A stretch of DNA of 64,000 bases, from contig NC_013757.1 of the NCBI RefSeq assembly GCF_000025345.1, positions 3,286,001 through 3,350,000 of the forward strand, written 5' to 3'. Positions 18,128 through 26,588 of the stretch are shown here, one piece after another (positions within the stretch are counted from its first letter, which is position 1; each line of letters opens with the position of its first letter). A program made the position numbers and the translations under genes. This DNA comes from Geodermatophilus obscurus DSM 43160. Its GTDB lineage: Bacteria; Actinomycetota; Actinomycetes; Mycobacteriales; Geodermatophilaceae. A model generated the notes under the pieces. It was not told where the DNA came from. It saw only the letters and a list, made by a program, of their open reading frames with translations, and did no database searches.

Positions 18128-19240
18128 CTAGAGGACCAGGAGTTCCTTGCTCGTGAGGGTCAACAACTCGGGCTCGTCGTCCGTGACGATCAGCGTGTCC
18201 TCGATCCGGACACCGCCGTGGCCGGGGAGGTAGACCCCCGGCTCCACGGTGACGGCCATGCCGGCGGCCAGCCTACCCGCGCCCAGCTGCCCGATGCCCG
18301 GCGCCTCGTGGATCTCCAGCCCCACCCCGTGGCCCAGGCCGTGGGGAAAGTGCTCCGCGTGGCCGGCCCGCGCGATGACGTCGCGGGCGGCGGCGTCGAC
18401 GGCGACCACGTCGGCGCCGACGGCCAGCGCGGCCCGGCCCGCGGCCTGCGCGGCGGCGACCAGCTCGTACACCTCGCGCTGCCAGTCGGCTGCCCCGCCC
18501 AGGACGACGGTGCGGGTCATGTCGGAGTGGTAGCCGTCGACGGTCGCGCCGAAGTCCAGCTTGAGGAGGTCACCGGCCCGCAACTCGGTGCTGTCGGGCC
18601 GGTGGTGCGGGATGGCGGAGTTCGCGCCGGTGGCCACGATCGTCTCGAAGGACGGCGCCTCGGCACCCAGCGTCAGCATCCGGGAGTCCAGCTCGCGGCC
18701 GACCTGCAGCTCGGTGCGCCCGGGCCGCAGCGCCCCCTCGGCGGCCAGCTCGGCCAGCGCCGCGTCGGCGACCGCGCAGGCCCGGCGCAGGGCGTCGATC
18801 TCGTCGTCGTCCTTGACCGCGCGCAGCGCCTCGACCGCCCGGCGCACGCTGGTCAGCTCCGGCACGATGCCACCGGCGGCGTCGGCGAGCACCGACTCGA
18901 GGGCGCGCAGCCCGTCGACGGTGAGGTGGTGGCTCTCGTACCCGATCGTCCGGGCGGGTGGGCGACCTGATCGAGGCAGCACCGCCTCGCGTGCCAGGGC
19001 GGAGACGGTGCCGCGGTCGACGAGCAGCTCCAGGTCGGGCACCTGGGTGCCGGCCTGGGTCGTGTAGCGGCCGTCGGTGCCGAAGACGTCGCCGCCGTCG
19101 GCGCGCAGCAGCAGCGCCCCGTTGGAGCCGGTGAACCCGGTCAGGTAGCGGACGTTGAGCAGGTCGGTCACCAGGACGGCGTCCAGTCCGCGCTCGGTCG
19201 CCGTCGCCCGCAGCCGCTCCCGCCGCGCCGCGTACCTCAC
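18128..19240 (-). CDS. pepQ: Xaa-Pro aminopeptidase / proline dipeptidase family (M24)
   Basis: Cytoplasmic metallopeptidase that removes residues next to proline. 370 residues with a creatinase-like N-terminal domain ([20 protein letters not shown]). The pita-bread catalytic domain has metal ligands in [34 protein letters not shown] and [19 protein letters not shown]. Start GTG 19240 overlaps the aroQ stop (GTGA). The aroQ-pepQ-efp-nusB order is conserved in actinobacteria. Confidence 0.93.
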   Translation of the reverse strand: MRYAARRERLRATATERGLDAVLVTDLLNVRYLTGFTGSNGALLLRADGGDVFGTDGRYTTQAGTQVPDLELLVDRGTVSALAREAVLPRSGRPPARTIGYESHHLTVDGLRALESVLADAAGGIVPELTSVRRAVEALRAVKDDDEIDALRRACAVADAALAELAAEGALRPGRTELQVGRELDSRMLTLGAEAPSFETIVATGANSAIPHHRPDSTELRAGDLLKLDFGATVDGYHSDMTRTVVLGGAADWQREVYELVAAAQAAGRAALAVGADVVAVDAAARDVIARAGHAEHFPHGLGHGVGLEIHEAPGIGQLGAGRLAAGMAVTVEPGVYLPGHGGVRIEDTLIVTDDEPELLTLTSKELLVL

Positions 19241-19671
19241 GCCACCCCCCGCGCGGCCAGCCAGCGCAGCGCCAGCACGTAGCCCTGCACCCCGAGCCCG
19301 GCGATCACGCCGTCGGCGACGGCGGAGACGTAGGAGTGGTGCCGGAACTCCTCGCGCTTGTGGATGTTGCTGATGTGCACCTCGACCAGCGGGGCGGTCA
19401 GCATCGCCAGCGCGTCGCGCAGCACCACCGAGGTGTGCGACCAGCCGGCCGGGTTGAGCACCACCGGGTCGCCGGCGTCGGCCGCGGCGTGCACCCAGCG
19501 CAGCAGCTCGCCCTCGTCGTTCGTCTGCCGGACCTGCACCTCCAGGCCCAGCTCGGCGGCCGCGGCCGTGACCAGCTCGACCAGCTCGGCGTACGTCGTC
19601 GTCCCGTACTTCTCCGGCTCGCGCGTGCCGAGCCGGCCGATGTTGGCGCCGTTGAGCACCTGGATCGTCAC
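19237..19671 (-). CDS. aroQ: 3-dehydroquinate dehydratase, type II
   Basis: Third step of the shikimate pathway. 144 residues, dodecameric type II family. [18 protein letters not shown] holds the catalytic arginine and tyrosine; [16 protein letters not shown] and [18 protein letters not shown] are the other active-site motifs. GTG 19671 overlaps the stop of the 26-codon micro-ORF that separates it from aroB, and that micro-ORF supplies its GAGGAG ribosome site. Confidence 0.96.
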   Translation of the reverse strand: MTIQVLNGANIGRLGTREPEKYGTTTYAELVELVTAAAAELGLEVQVRQTNDEGELLRWVHAAADAGDPVVLNPAGWSHTSVVLRDALAMLTAPLVEVHISNIHKREEFRHHSYVSAVADGVIAGLGVQGYVLALRWLAARGVA

Positions 19672-19748
19672 GTCGTCTCCTCGCTGGCGCTCGTCGTCGC
19701 CGTGCCGAAACGTGCTCCGTCCCTGCGTGACCTCGCGAGCTCGGTCAC
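19668..19748 (-). CDS. SASEE-type repeat micro-ORF between aroB and aroQ (26 aa)
   Basis: GTG 19748 overlaps the aroB stop and the TGA at 19670-19668 overlaps the aroQ start, both as GTGA. The peptide begins VTELARSRR and ends TSASEETT. It belongs to a dispersed repeat with copies at 25834, 51183 and 51263, marked by the palindrome GAGCTCGCGAGSTC near the start and GCGCCAGCGAGGAG at the end. This copy is the most diverged. Likely a coupling element rather than a peptide selected for itself. Confidence 0.55.
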   Translation of the reverse strand: MTELARSRRDGARFGTATTSASEETT

Positions 19749-20806
19749 GTGGGCACTCCTCCACTGACGGCCGCCCACGCGGCGTCGAGCCAGGCCTGGT
19801 CGGGATCGGCGAGGATGCGCGGGTTGCCGATCCCGTCCAGGACGACGAACCGCAGCGAGGCGCCGCGGGCCTTCTTGTCCACCCGCATGACCGACTGGAT
19901 GCGGTCCCAGTCGCCGGCGTAGCGGGTGGGCAGCCCCATCGCGGCGACCAGCCGGGCGTGCCGGTCGACGCCGTCGCGGGTCAGCAGCCCGGCCTGGCCG
20001 GCCAGCTCGGCGGCGAAGACCAGGCCGACGGCGACCGCCTCACCGTGCCGCCAGCCGAAGTCCTCCACCCGCTCGATGGCGTGGGCCAGGGTGTGGCCGT
20101 AGTTGAGGAACTCCCGCACACCGGTGTCGTAGAGGTCCTCCCCCACCGCGTCGGCCTTGACCCGCACCGCGCGCTCGATGAGCTCCTCGGTGTCGCGGCG
20201 GCCGGTCGGGTCGGCCTCGAGCAGGTCCAGGACGGCAGGGTCGGCGATGAAGCCGCACTTGACCACCTCGGCCATCCCGGCGCGGAACTCCGCCTCGGGC
20301 AGCCCGCCCAGCGCGTCGGTGTCGGCCAGCACGGCAACCGGCGGGTGGAAGGCGCCGACGAGGTTCTTGCCCGCGCCGGTGTTGATGCCGGTCTTGCCGC
20401 CCAGCGCGGCGTCCACCATGCCCAGCACGGTCGTGGGCACCTGGACGGCCCGGACGCCGCGGGTCCAGGTCGCGGCGACGAACCCGGCGAGGTCGGTGAC
20501 CGCGCCGCCGCCCACCCCGACGACGGCGTCGGACCGGGTCAGCCCCAGCCGGCCGAGCTCCTCCCACACCCCGGCGGCGACCGCGGCGGTCTTGGCCGCC
20601 TCCCCGTCGGGGACGACGACCGCGTCGGCGGCCACCCCGGAGGTCTGCAGCGTCTCCACGACCGCGCCGGCCAGCCCGGCCAGCGGCGGCGCGTGGACGA
20701 CGGCGGCCCGCGCGGTGCCGTCCAGGACGAGGCCGAGCTCGTGCTGCGCCCCGGACCCGATGACGACGTCGTAGGGCCGGTCGCCGGGGACGGTCACCCG
20801 CCTCAC
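19745..20806 (-). CDS. aroB: 3-dehydroquinate synthase
   Basis: NAD- and zinc-dependent second step of the shikimate pathway. 353 residues. [20 protein letters not shown] near residue 98 binds [22 protein letters not shown] and [14 protein letters not shown] carry the zinc ligands. GTG 20806 overlaps the aroK stop (GTGA). Part of aroC-aroK-aroB-aroQ. Confidence 0.97.
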   Translation of the reverse strand: MRRVTVPGDRPYDVVIGSGAQHELGLVLDGTARAAVVHAPPLAGLAGAVVETLQTSGVAADAVVVPDGEAAKTAAVAAGVWEELGRLGLTRSDAVVGVGGGAVTDLAGFVAATWTRGVRAVQVPTTVLGMVDAALGGKTGINTGAGKNLVGAFHPPVAVLADTDALGGLPEAEFRAGMAEVVKCGFIADPAVLDLLEADPTGRRDTEELIERAVRVKADAVGEDLYDTGVREFLNYGHTLAHAIERVEDFGWRHGEAVAVGLVFAAELAGQAGLLTRDGVDRHARLVAAMGLPTRYAGDWDRIQSVMRVDKKARGASLRFVVLDGIGNPRILADPDQAWLDAAWAAVSGGVPT

Positions 20807-21381
20807 GGCGTGACCTCCGCGGGCACCGCGGCGGCGACCTCGTCGACGACCGCGCCGGGCTCGCGGCCGCCGGTCGGGACCGTGACGGTGGCGACCTCGG
20901 CGTACAGCGGAGCCCGGGCGGCGAGCAGGGTGCGCAGCGTGGCCCGGGGGTTGAGGCCGAGCACCGGGCGGCTGCGGCCCAGCCCCACCCGCTCGGCGGC
21001 CGAGGCCAGGTCGACGTCCAGCCACACGACGGTGCCGCCGGCCCGGGTGTAGCCGGCCAGCCGCTCGCGGGTGACGGCGCTGAGCACCGCGCCGCCGCCG
21101 AGGGCCAGGATCCCGTCGTGCTCCTCGAGCGCGACCGCCACGGCCCGCTCCTCCAGCGCCCGGAAGTGCGGCTCGCCGAGGTCGACGAACAGGTCGGCCA
21201 CCCGCTGGCCGGTGCCGGCCTCGACGTCGGCGTCGGTGTCCCGGAACGGCACGCCGAGCCGGTCGGACAGCGCGGTGCCGACGGTTGTCTTGCCCGACGA
21301 CGGCGGCCCGACCAGGACCAGCAGCGGGCGGCGCACGGAGGTCATCGGGGAGGCGGGGGTCCCGGGTCCGGCGGAGGTCAT
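20803..21381 (-). CDS. aroK: Shikimate kinase
   Basis: Phosphorylates shikimate. 192 residues. Walker A is [39 protein letters not shown] and [11 protein letters not shown] are the shikimate-binding segments, and GRSRPVL the lid region. ATG 21381 overlaps the aroC stop (ATGA). An internal ATG at codon 13 ([12 protein letters not shown]) is an equally possible start because the first 12 residues are outside the fold. Confidence 0.96.
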   Translation of the reverse strand: MTSAGPGTPASPMTSVRRPLLVLVGPPSSGKTTVGTALSDRLGVPFRDTDADVEAGTGQRVADLFVDLGEPHFRALEERAVAVALEEHDGILALGGGAVLSAVTRERLAGYTRAGGTVVWLDVDLASAAERVGLGRSRPVLGLNPRATLRTLLAARAPLYAEVATVTVPTGGREPGAVVDEVAAAVPAEVTP

Positions 21382-22571
21382 CGGATGCTCAGCGCGTCGA
21401 GGTAGGCGCGGGCGTTGCGGCGGGTCTCGGCCACCGAGTCGCCGCCGAACTTCTCCAGGGCGGCGTCGGCCAGCACCAGCGCCACCATCGCCTCCATGAC
21501 GACGGCGCCGCGGGGCACCGCGCAGGCATCGCTGCGCTGGTTGATCGCGACGGCCGGCTCGCCGGTGGCGACGTCGACGGTGGCCAGCGCCCGCGGCACC
21601 GTCGAGATCGGCTTCATCGCGGCGCGGACCCGCAGCACCTCGCCGTTGGTCATGCCGCCCTCGATGCCGCCGGCGCGGTCCGACAGCCGCTGGATGCGGG
21701 CCTCGCCGTCCGCACCGGGGGCCAGGACGATCTCGTCGTGGGCGACCGAGCCGCGGCGGCGGGCGGTCTCCAGCCCGTCGCCGACCTCGACGGCCTTGAC
21801 CGACTGCACGCCCATCAGCGCGCCGGCCAGCCGGGAGTCCAGCCGGCGGTCCCAGTGCACGTGGCTGCCCAGGCCCGGCGGCAGGCCGTGCACGACCACC
21901 TCGACGACGCCGCCGAGGGTGTCGCCGTTCTTCCGGGCGTCGTCGACCTCGGCCACCATGACCGCGCTGGTGGCCGGGTCGGCGCAGCGCACCGGGTCCT
22001 CGTCGATGCGCGGGTTGTCACCCGGGCCGGGGACCACGCCGTCGGGGACGACGACCGGGCCGATGCCGACCACGTGGCTGACCACCTCGACGCCGAGGGC
22101 CTGGCGCAGGAAGGCCTTCGCGATCGCGCCGAGGGCGACCCGGGCCGCGGTCTCCCGGGCGCTGGCCCGCTCCAGCACCGGCCGGGCGTCGTCGAAGCCG
22201 TACTTCTGCATGCCCGGAAGGTCGGCGTGGCCCGGCCGCGGGCGGGTGAGCGGGGCGTTGCGGGCCTGGCCGGCGAGCACCTCGGGGTCGACCGGGTCGG
22301 CGGACATCACCGTCTGCCACTTCGGCCACTCGGTGTTGCCCACCTGGACGGCGATCGGCCCGCCCTGGGTGAGCCCGTGCCGGATCCCGCCGGTCAGCGA
22401 GACGGTGTCCTGCTCGAAGGACATCCGGGCGCCGCGACCGTGGCCGAGGCGGCGGCGGGCGAGGTCGACGTCGAGGTCGGGGGTCGTGACCTGCACACCG
22501 GCGGGCAGGCCCTCGAGGATGGCGGTGAGCTGCTGGCCGTGCGACTCACCGGCGGTCAGCCAGCGCAACAT
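21378..22571 (-). CDS. aroC: Chorismate synthase
   Basis: Last shikimate-pathway step, FMN-dependent. 397 residues, from ATG 22571 ([20 protein letters not shown]). [20 protein letters not shown] and [17 protein letters not shown] are family signatures; the C-terminus has [20 protein letters not shown]. First of the four aro genes that run without gaps or via overlaps. Confidence 0.97.
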   Translation of the reverse strand: MLRWLTAGESHGQQLTAILEGLPAGVQVTTPDLDVDLARRRLGHGRGARMSFEQDTVSLTGGIRHGLTQGGPIAVQVGNTEWPKWQTVMSADPVDPEVLAGQARNAPLTRPRPGHADLPGMQKYGFDDARPVLERASARETAARVALGAIAKAFLRQALGVEVVSHVVGIGPVVVPDGVVPGPGDNPRIDEDPVRCADPATSAVMVAEVDDARKNGDTLGGVVEVVVHGLPPGLGSHVHWDRRLDSRLAGALMGVQSVKAVEVGDGLETARRRGSVAHDEIVLAPGADGEARIQRLSDRAGGIEGGMTNGEVLRVRAAMKPISTVPRALATVDVATGEPAVAINQRSDACAVPRGAVVMEAMVALVLADAALEKFGGDSVAETRRNARAYLDALSIR

Positions 22572-22589
22572 GACCGTGATTGTGCCAGT

Positions 22590-22720
22590 CGGAGGACCCC
22601 CTTCTTCCCCACCCCTCGGACCAGGACCCCCTGCTCCCACGGCCCCGTCCCGAGGCTCCCCCCGAGCCTGCGAGGTGTGAGGAGAACGGGGTGGCCCCTG
22701 CGAGGGGCTGGGGTCCTCTC
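22590..22720. repeat. CCTCGCAGG-type repeat, copy 1
   Basis: The gap between the prepilin peptidase stop and aroC is filled by GC-rich sequence. On the minus strand it contains CCCCTCGCAGGGG, then CACACCTCGCAGGCTCGGG and CGGGACGGGGCCGT. A similar order occurs at 50290-50433. Probably a REP-like intergenic element; it may fold as an mRNA hairpin between the two genes. Confidence 0.5.
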
Positions 22721-23395
22721 TCAGGCGGGGGGCACCGGACCGGCCACGGCCAGGGCCAGGACCGCGCCCACCAGCAGCGGCGGCCCGAACGGCAGCGCGG
22801 TGCGCCAGCCGGCCCGCCCGGCGGCGATCAGCGTCAGCGACGCCGCCGCCCCGGTCACCAGGCCGAGGAGGACCCCGGTCAGCAGCGCGCCCCAGCCCAC
22901 CCAGCCGAGCACGAGGCCGAGCAGACCCAGCAGCTTCACGTCGCCGAACCCGAGCCCCCGCGGGGAGAGGACGGCGGCGCACGCGGCCAGTCCGAACGCG
23001 GCCCCGCCGGCCAGGACGGCCCGCAGCAGCGCCGGCCAGGGGCCGAGGGCGACGGTGTCGACCAGCAGCGCCGTGGCCACCGCCGCGTACGCCGGCAGCG
23101 TCACCGCGTCGGGCAGCCGGTGGACGGCGAGGTCGACGGCCCCGAGCACGACCCCGGCGACCCCCGCCCAGGCCAGCGCGACGGTGCCCGGCCGCAGCCC
23201 GCCGGCCAGTAGCGCGCCGGCCAGGGCCAGCGCGACCAGGAGGCCGGTGAGGGCGGTGCGCAGCGGGCTCGCCGACGCCGCGTCGTCCCGCCAGGCCAGC
23301 CGGACCGACACCCGCGCCAGCCACGGTCCGAGCGCCAGGCCGCCGACGAGCGCCAGGGCGGCGACGACACCGGCCGGGAGGTCCGCGGTGGGCAC
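22721..23395 (-). CDS. Prepilin peptidase (A24 family)
   Basis: Membrane aspartic peptidase that removes class III/IV prepilin leaders. 224 residues, about six alanine/leucine-rich helices, without the N-terminal cysteine domain of classical PilD. The catalytic aspartates are in [17 protein letters not shown] (~80) and in the GxGD motif [18 protein letters not shown] (~145). GTG 23395 lies five bases after the aroE stop. A type IV or Flp/Tad pilus target is implied but none is in this window. Confidence 0.85.
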   Translation of the reverse strand: MPTADLPAGVVAALALVGGLALGPWLARVSVRLAWRDDAASASPLRTALTGLLVALALAGALLAGGLRPGTVALAWAGVAGVVLGAVDLAVHRLPDAVTLPAYAAVATALLVDTVALGPWPALLRAVLAGGAAFGLAACAAVLSPRGLGFGDVKLLGLLGLVLGWVGWGALLTGVLLGLVTGAAASLTLIAAGRAGWRTALPFGPPLLVGAVLALAVAGPVPPA

Positions 23396-23400
23396 GCCGC

Positions 23401-24204
23401 TCAGCGGGGACCGACGGCGGCGTCGAGCGCGCCGCGCATCGCCACCAGCGGCGCGGGCTGCCCGGTCATGAGCTCCACCTGCGCGGTGGCCTGCCAGAAC
23501 AGCATCTCCAGGCCGCCGACCACGGAGCCGCCGGCCGCGGTGACGGCGGTGGCCAGCGGCGTCGGCCACGGGTCGTACAGGACGTCGAGCACCGTCTGGT
23601 CCGCCGTCCAGGGCAGGGCGGCCACGGCCTCCTGGCCGCCGACCGGCACGGTGCTCACCACGACGTCGGCCTCCACGACGGCCGAGTTCAGCGACACCAC
23701 CGTGGTCGGGACGCCGAGGGTGTCGAGCACCCGCAGCAGGTCGACGGCGCGGGCCGGCTCGCGGACGACGACGTCGACGTGCTCGGCGCCCAGCGAGGCG
23801 AGCGCGACCGCCGCGGCCGCCGCCGTGCCCCCGGCGCCGACGATCGCGCCGCGGGTCACCTCGGTGACCCCGGCCTGCTGGAGGGCGGTGCCGGCCCCGA
23901 GGACGTCGGTGTTCTCCGCCCGCCAGCCCGCCTGGGTGCGCACCAGCGTGTTGGCCGCATGGAGCAGGCGCGGCAACGGCTCCACCACGTCGGCGACGTC
24001 CACCGCCGCCTGCTTGCACGGCATCGTCACCGAGAAGCCGCGCCACTCCTCGCCGAGCCCGGCCAGCAGCACCGGCAGGTCCGCAGGCCCGACGTCGAGG
24101 GCGTCGTAGGTCCAGTCGTCGAGGCCCAGCGCCGCGTAGGCGGCCCGGTGCAGCAGCGGGGACAGGGAGTGGCCCACCGGGCGGCCGAGGACGGCTGCCC
24201 TCAC
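23401..24204 (-). CDS. aroE: Shikimate dehydrogenase
   Basis: Reduces 3-dehydroshikimate with NADPH. 267 residues. [19 protein letters not shown] is the shikimate-binding start, [11 protein letters not shown] carries the catalytic lysine, and [20 protein letters not shown] is the nucleotide-binding loop. GTG 24204 overlaps the stop of a nine-codon micro-ORF after mltG. Confidence 0.95.
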   Translation of the reverse strand: MRAAVLGRPVGHSLSPLLHRAAYAALGLDDWTYDALDVGPADLPVLLAGLGEEWRGFSVTMPCKQAAVDVADVVEPLPRLLHAANTLVRTQAGWRAENTDVLGAGTALQQAGVTEVTRGAIVGAGGTAAAAAVALASLGAEHVDVVVREPARAVDLLRVLDTLGVPTTVVSLNSAVVEADVVVSTVPVGGQEAVAALPWTADQTVLDVLYDPWPTPLATAVTAAGGSVVGGLEMLFWQATAQVELMTGQPAPLVAMRGALDAAVGPR

Positions 24205-24230
24205 TCCCCCACCCTCCCGGCGATCCTCAC
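24201..24230 (-). CDS. Intercistronic micro-ORF mltG-aroE (9 aa)
   Basis: GTG 24230 overlaps the mltG stop (GTGA); VRIAGRVGE then stops at TGA 24203-24201, which overlaps the aroE GTG (GTGA). The same bases provide the ribosome site GGAGGGTGGGGGA. Too short to be a likely functional peptide. Confidence 0.4.
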   Translation of the reverse strand: MRIAGRVGE

Positions 24231-25837
24231 CCGCCCGGCTGCTCGCGCAGCCACTGCTGGAACAGCAGCACGTTCTGCTGGTGCTCCTCGGCGGTGCGCG
24301 CGAAGCGGGTCTCGCCGGTGTCCGGGTCGATGACGACGAAGAAGCGCCAGTCACCCGGGGCCGGCGCGAGCACCGCCTCGATGGCCTGCTCGCCGGGGTT
24401 GCAGATCGCACCCGGCGGCAGCCCGGCGTGCACGTAGGTGTTGTACGGGGAGGGGTTGGCCCGGTCCTGCGGCGTCGTGGTGATCCCGGACTTGCCGTTG
24501 GCGTAGTTGACCGTGGTGTCCAGCTGCAGCGGCATGCCGTCGGCCAGCCGGTTCTCCAGCACGCGGGCCACCATGGCCATGTCCTCGGGCGAGGCGGCCT
24601 CGGCCTGCACGATGCTGGCCTTGGTGAGCACGGTCAGCCGGTCGGCCTCGGGCACCTGCAGCGCGTCGAGCGCCTGATCGGTCCGCCTCACCATGCCGCC
24701 GAGCATGTCGGCGGGGGTGTCCCCCGGCTCGAAGTCGTACGTCGCGGGGAACAGGAAGCCCTCGAGCACCCCGTTGGCGTAGGCCGGCAGGCCCAGCGCC
24801 ACGGGGTCGGCGGCGACGGCCTGCAGCTCGGCCAGCGGCGTCCCGGTCTCCTCGGACAGCAGCGTGACGGTCCCGGCCACGGTGAGCCCCTCCCGCACGG
24901 TGACCCGGGTGACCTGGCGGGCCTCGGGGTCGAGCAGCAGGTCCAGGGCGGCCGCGCCGCTCATCTGCGAGCGCAGGGCGTAGACGCCGGGCTGGATGCC
25001 CGTGGCGGCCGGCTCGGTCTCCGCGGCGTCGACGAACGGGCCGGGCGAGGCGATGACGCCCTCGGCGACGAGGGTGCGGGCGATGTCGCTGAGCGTGTCA
25101 CCGGAGGAGACCCGCACCTCGACGCTGCCGCTGCCCTGCCCCGTGTAGTCCTCGCCACCGGGGTTGACCAGCCCGATCAGCGCCTTGCCGCCGTAGAAGA
25201 TCCCGGCCACGAGACCGGCCAGGACCAGCAGCGAGAGGACGACGGCCAGCGGGCTGCGCCGGCGACGCGGCCGGCCGGAGCTCCGCCCGCCGCCGGGCGG
25301 CTCCTCACCGCCGAACCCGTCGGCGTGGTGCTCGTCGGCGTGGTGCTCGCGCTCGGCGCGCCGGTCGCGGCGCCGGCGGCGCACGTCGGAGGAGCCGGAG
25401 GCGCCGAGCACCTCCAGGCCGCCGGTGGAGTCCGCGTCGTCCCACTCGTGCGGGTCGGCGCGGTGCACCGCGGTGTCGTCGGGGTGCGCGCCCGGGACGG
25501 CGGGGACGCCCCCCAGCCCGACCGTGGCGTCGTCGGCGGCGCCGTCGCGACGGGAGGAGAGCCGGGACCAGGCGCCTGCGGGCATCGGCGGCAGGTCGGG
25601 CAGCGGCTCGGACGGGTGCGGCGGGCGGTCGCCGGCGCGCGCGGCCGGGCCGGGCAGCGGCCCGGTGCTGCGTTCGTCGGCCCGGCGGCGCCGCGGCGCC
25701 GGACCGGGGTGCCGGCCCTCGTCCCCGCCCGGCGGCCGGCTCGGCATCGAGGCGAGCCAGGCGGACGCAGGCACACCGCTCGGGGACTCGGGAGAGGCGT
25801 GCCGACCCCGCCGCCCCGGCGGGGTCGGGCCGGTCAC
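24227..25837 (-). CDS. mltG: Endolytic transglycosylase MltG (YceG/LytG)
   Basis: Cuts nascent glycan strands at the membrane. 536 residues, long for the family because of a ~195-residue cytoplasmic Arg/Pro/Gly-rich N-terminus. The single helix SPLAVVLSLLVLAGLVAGIF is followed by a LysM-like part (VRVSSGDTLSDIARTLVAEG) and the YceG domain. The catalytic Glu is in LTKASIVQAEAASPEDM, followed by MPLQLDTTVNYANG. GTG 25837 overlaps the stop of the SASEE micro-ORF after ruvX, whose last codons give AGGAGG as ribosome site. Confidence 0.94.
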   Translation of the reverse strand: MTGPTPPGRRGRHASPESPSGVPASAWLASMPSRPPGGDEGRHPGPAPRRRRADERSTGPLPGPAARAGDRPPHPSEPLPDLPPMPAGAWSRLSSRRDGAADDATVGLGGVPAVPGAHPDDTAVHRADPHEWDDADSTGGLEVLGASGSSDVRRRRRDRRAEREHHADEHHADGFGGEEPPGGGRSSGRPRRRRSPLAVVLSLLVLAGLVAGIFYGGKALIGLVNPGGEDYTGQGSGSVEVRVSSGDTLSDIARTLVAEGVIASPGPFVDAAETEPAATGIQPGVYALRSQMSGAAALDLLLDPEARQVTRVTVREGLTVAGTVTLLSEETGTPLAELQAVAADPVALGLPAYANGVLEGFLFPATYDFEPGDTPADMLGGMVRRTDQALDALQVPEADRLTVLTKASIVQAEAASPEDMAMVARVLENRLADGMPLQLDTTVNYANGKSGITTTPQDRANPSPYNTYVHAGLPPGAICNPGEQAIEAVLAPAPGDWRFFVVIDPDTGETRFARTAEEHQQNVLLFQQWLREQPGG

Positions 25838-25914
25838 GCTTCCTCCTCGCTGGCGCTCATCGGTCGCGCGACCGGCGGTGCTGTGCCCCTGCGTGAACTC
25901 GCGAGCTCGTTCAC
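25834..25914 (-). CDS. SASEE-type repeat micro-ORF between ruvX and mltG (26 aa)
   Basis: GTG 25914 overlaps the ruvX stop and TGA 25836-25834 overlaps the mltG start, both GTGA. The peptide starts VNELASSRRGTAPP and ends PMSASEEEA. Near-palindromic GAGCTCGCGAGTTC at the 5' end and GCGCCAGCGAGGAGGA at the 3' end are the repeat's constant parts. Confidence 0.55.
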   Translation of the reverse strand: MNELASSRRGTAPPVARPMSASEEEA

Positions 25915-26588
25915 GAGCGCTCCCGCTGCGCGTCCAGATAGGCCTGGAGGATGACCACGGCCGCGGCCTGGTCGATCACCGGACGCTGGCGGCGGCTGTC
26001 CAGACCGTTCGCCCGGAGGGAGCTGGCTGCGGTCACGGTGGAGAGCCTTTCGTCGACGAGGTGCACGGGCACCGAGCCGATGCGCCCGGCGAGTGCCCGA
26101 GAGTAGGCACGCGCCTCCTTCGCCGACGCGCCCGACGCACCCGAGAGGTGCCTCGGCTCCCCCACGATCACCTCTGTCACCTCGTGTTCCACGACGAGGG
26201 CGGCGATGCGGTCGAGATCGGACTCGTCCCGGGCCCGCTGCACCGTCTCCAGCGGGCTGGCGAGGGTGCCGGTGGGGTCGGAGATCGCCACGCCGACGCG
26301 CACGGTGCCGACGTCGATACCCAGCCGGCGGCCCTGCCGCCTCGGGCGGGGCGGGATCGGCAGGCCGCCCGGCAGCCCCCCGGACAGGTCGATCTGGGCG
26401 GTCTCGTGCCGCACCGGCGGGAACCCGGCGCGCAGGTCGATCTGCTCGGTGGCGTGGTGGACCGGCCGCGGGGGCTGCGGAGGCGGTGTCGCGCGCGGCC
26501 GCGACGGGGGGACGGCGGGCCGTCCCTGCATCGGGCGCTCGCCCGCCGGACCGGTCTGGTCGGGGTGCTGGTCGGGCACTCCGCTCAC
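25911..26588 (-). CDS. ruvX: Holliday junction resolvase-like YqgF/RuvX
   Basis: RNase H-fold protein; roles in recombination and 16S rRNA 5' maturation have been assigned to the family. 225 residues, of which only the last ~140 are the usual domain. It has GIDVGTVRVGVAISD with the first acidic residue, VDERLSTVTAASSLRANG and PVIDQAAAVVILQAYLD. The ~85-residue N-terminal extension is Pro/Arg-rich and contains two similar units (HATEQIDLRAGFPP, HETAQIDLSGGLPG). GTG 26588 overlaps the alaS stop. Confidence 0.9.
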   Translation of the reverse strand: MSGVPDQHPDQTGPAGERPMQGRPAVPPSRPRATPPPQPPRPVHHATEQIDLRAGFPPVRHETAQIDLSGGLPGGLPIPPRPRRQGRRLGIDVGTVRVGVAISDPTGTLASPLETVQRARDESDLDRIAALVVEHEVTEVIVGEPRHLSGASGASAKEARAYSRALAGRIGSVPVHLVDERLSTVTAASSLRANGLDSRRQRPVIDQAAAVVILQAYLDAQRERS

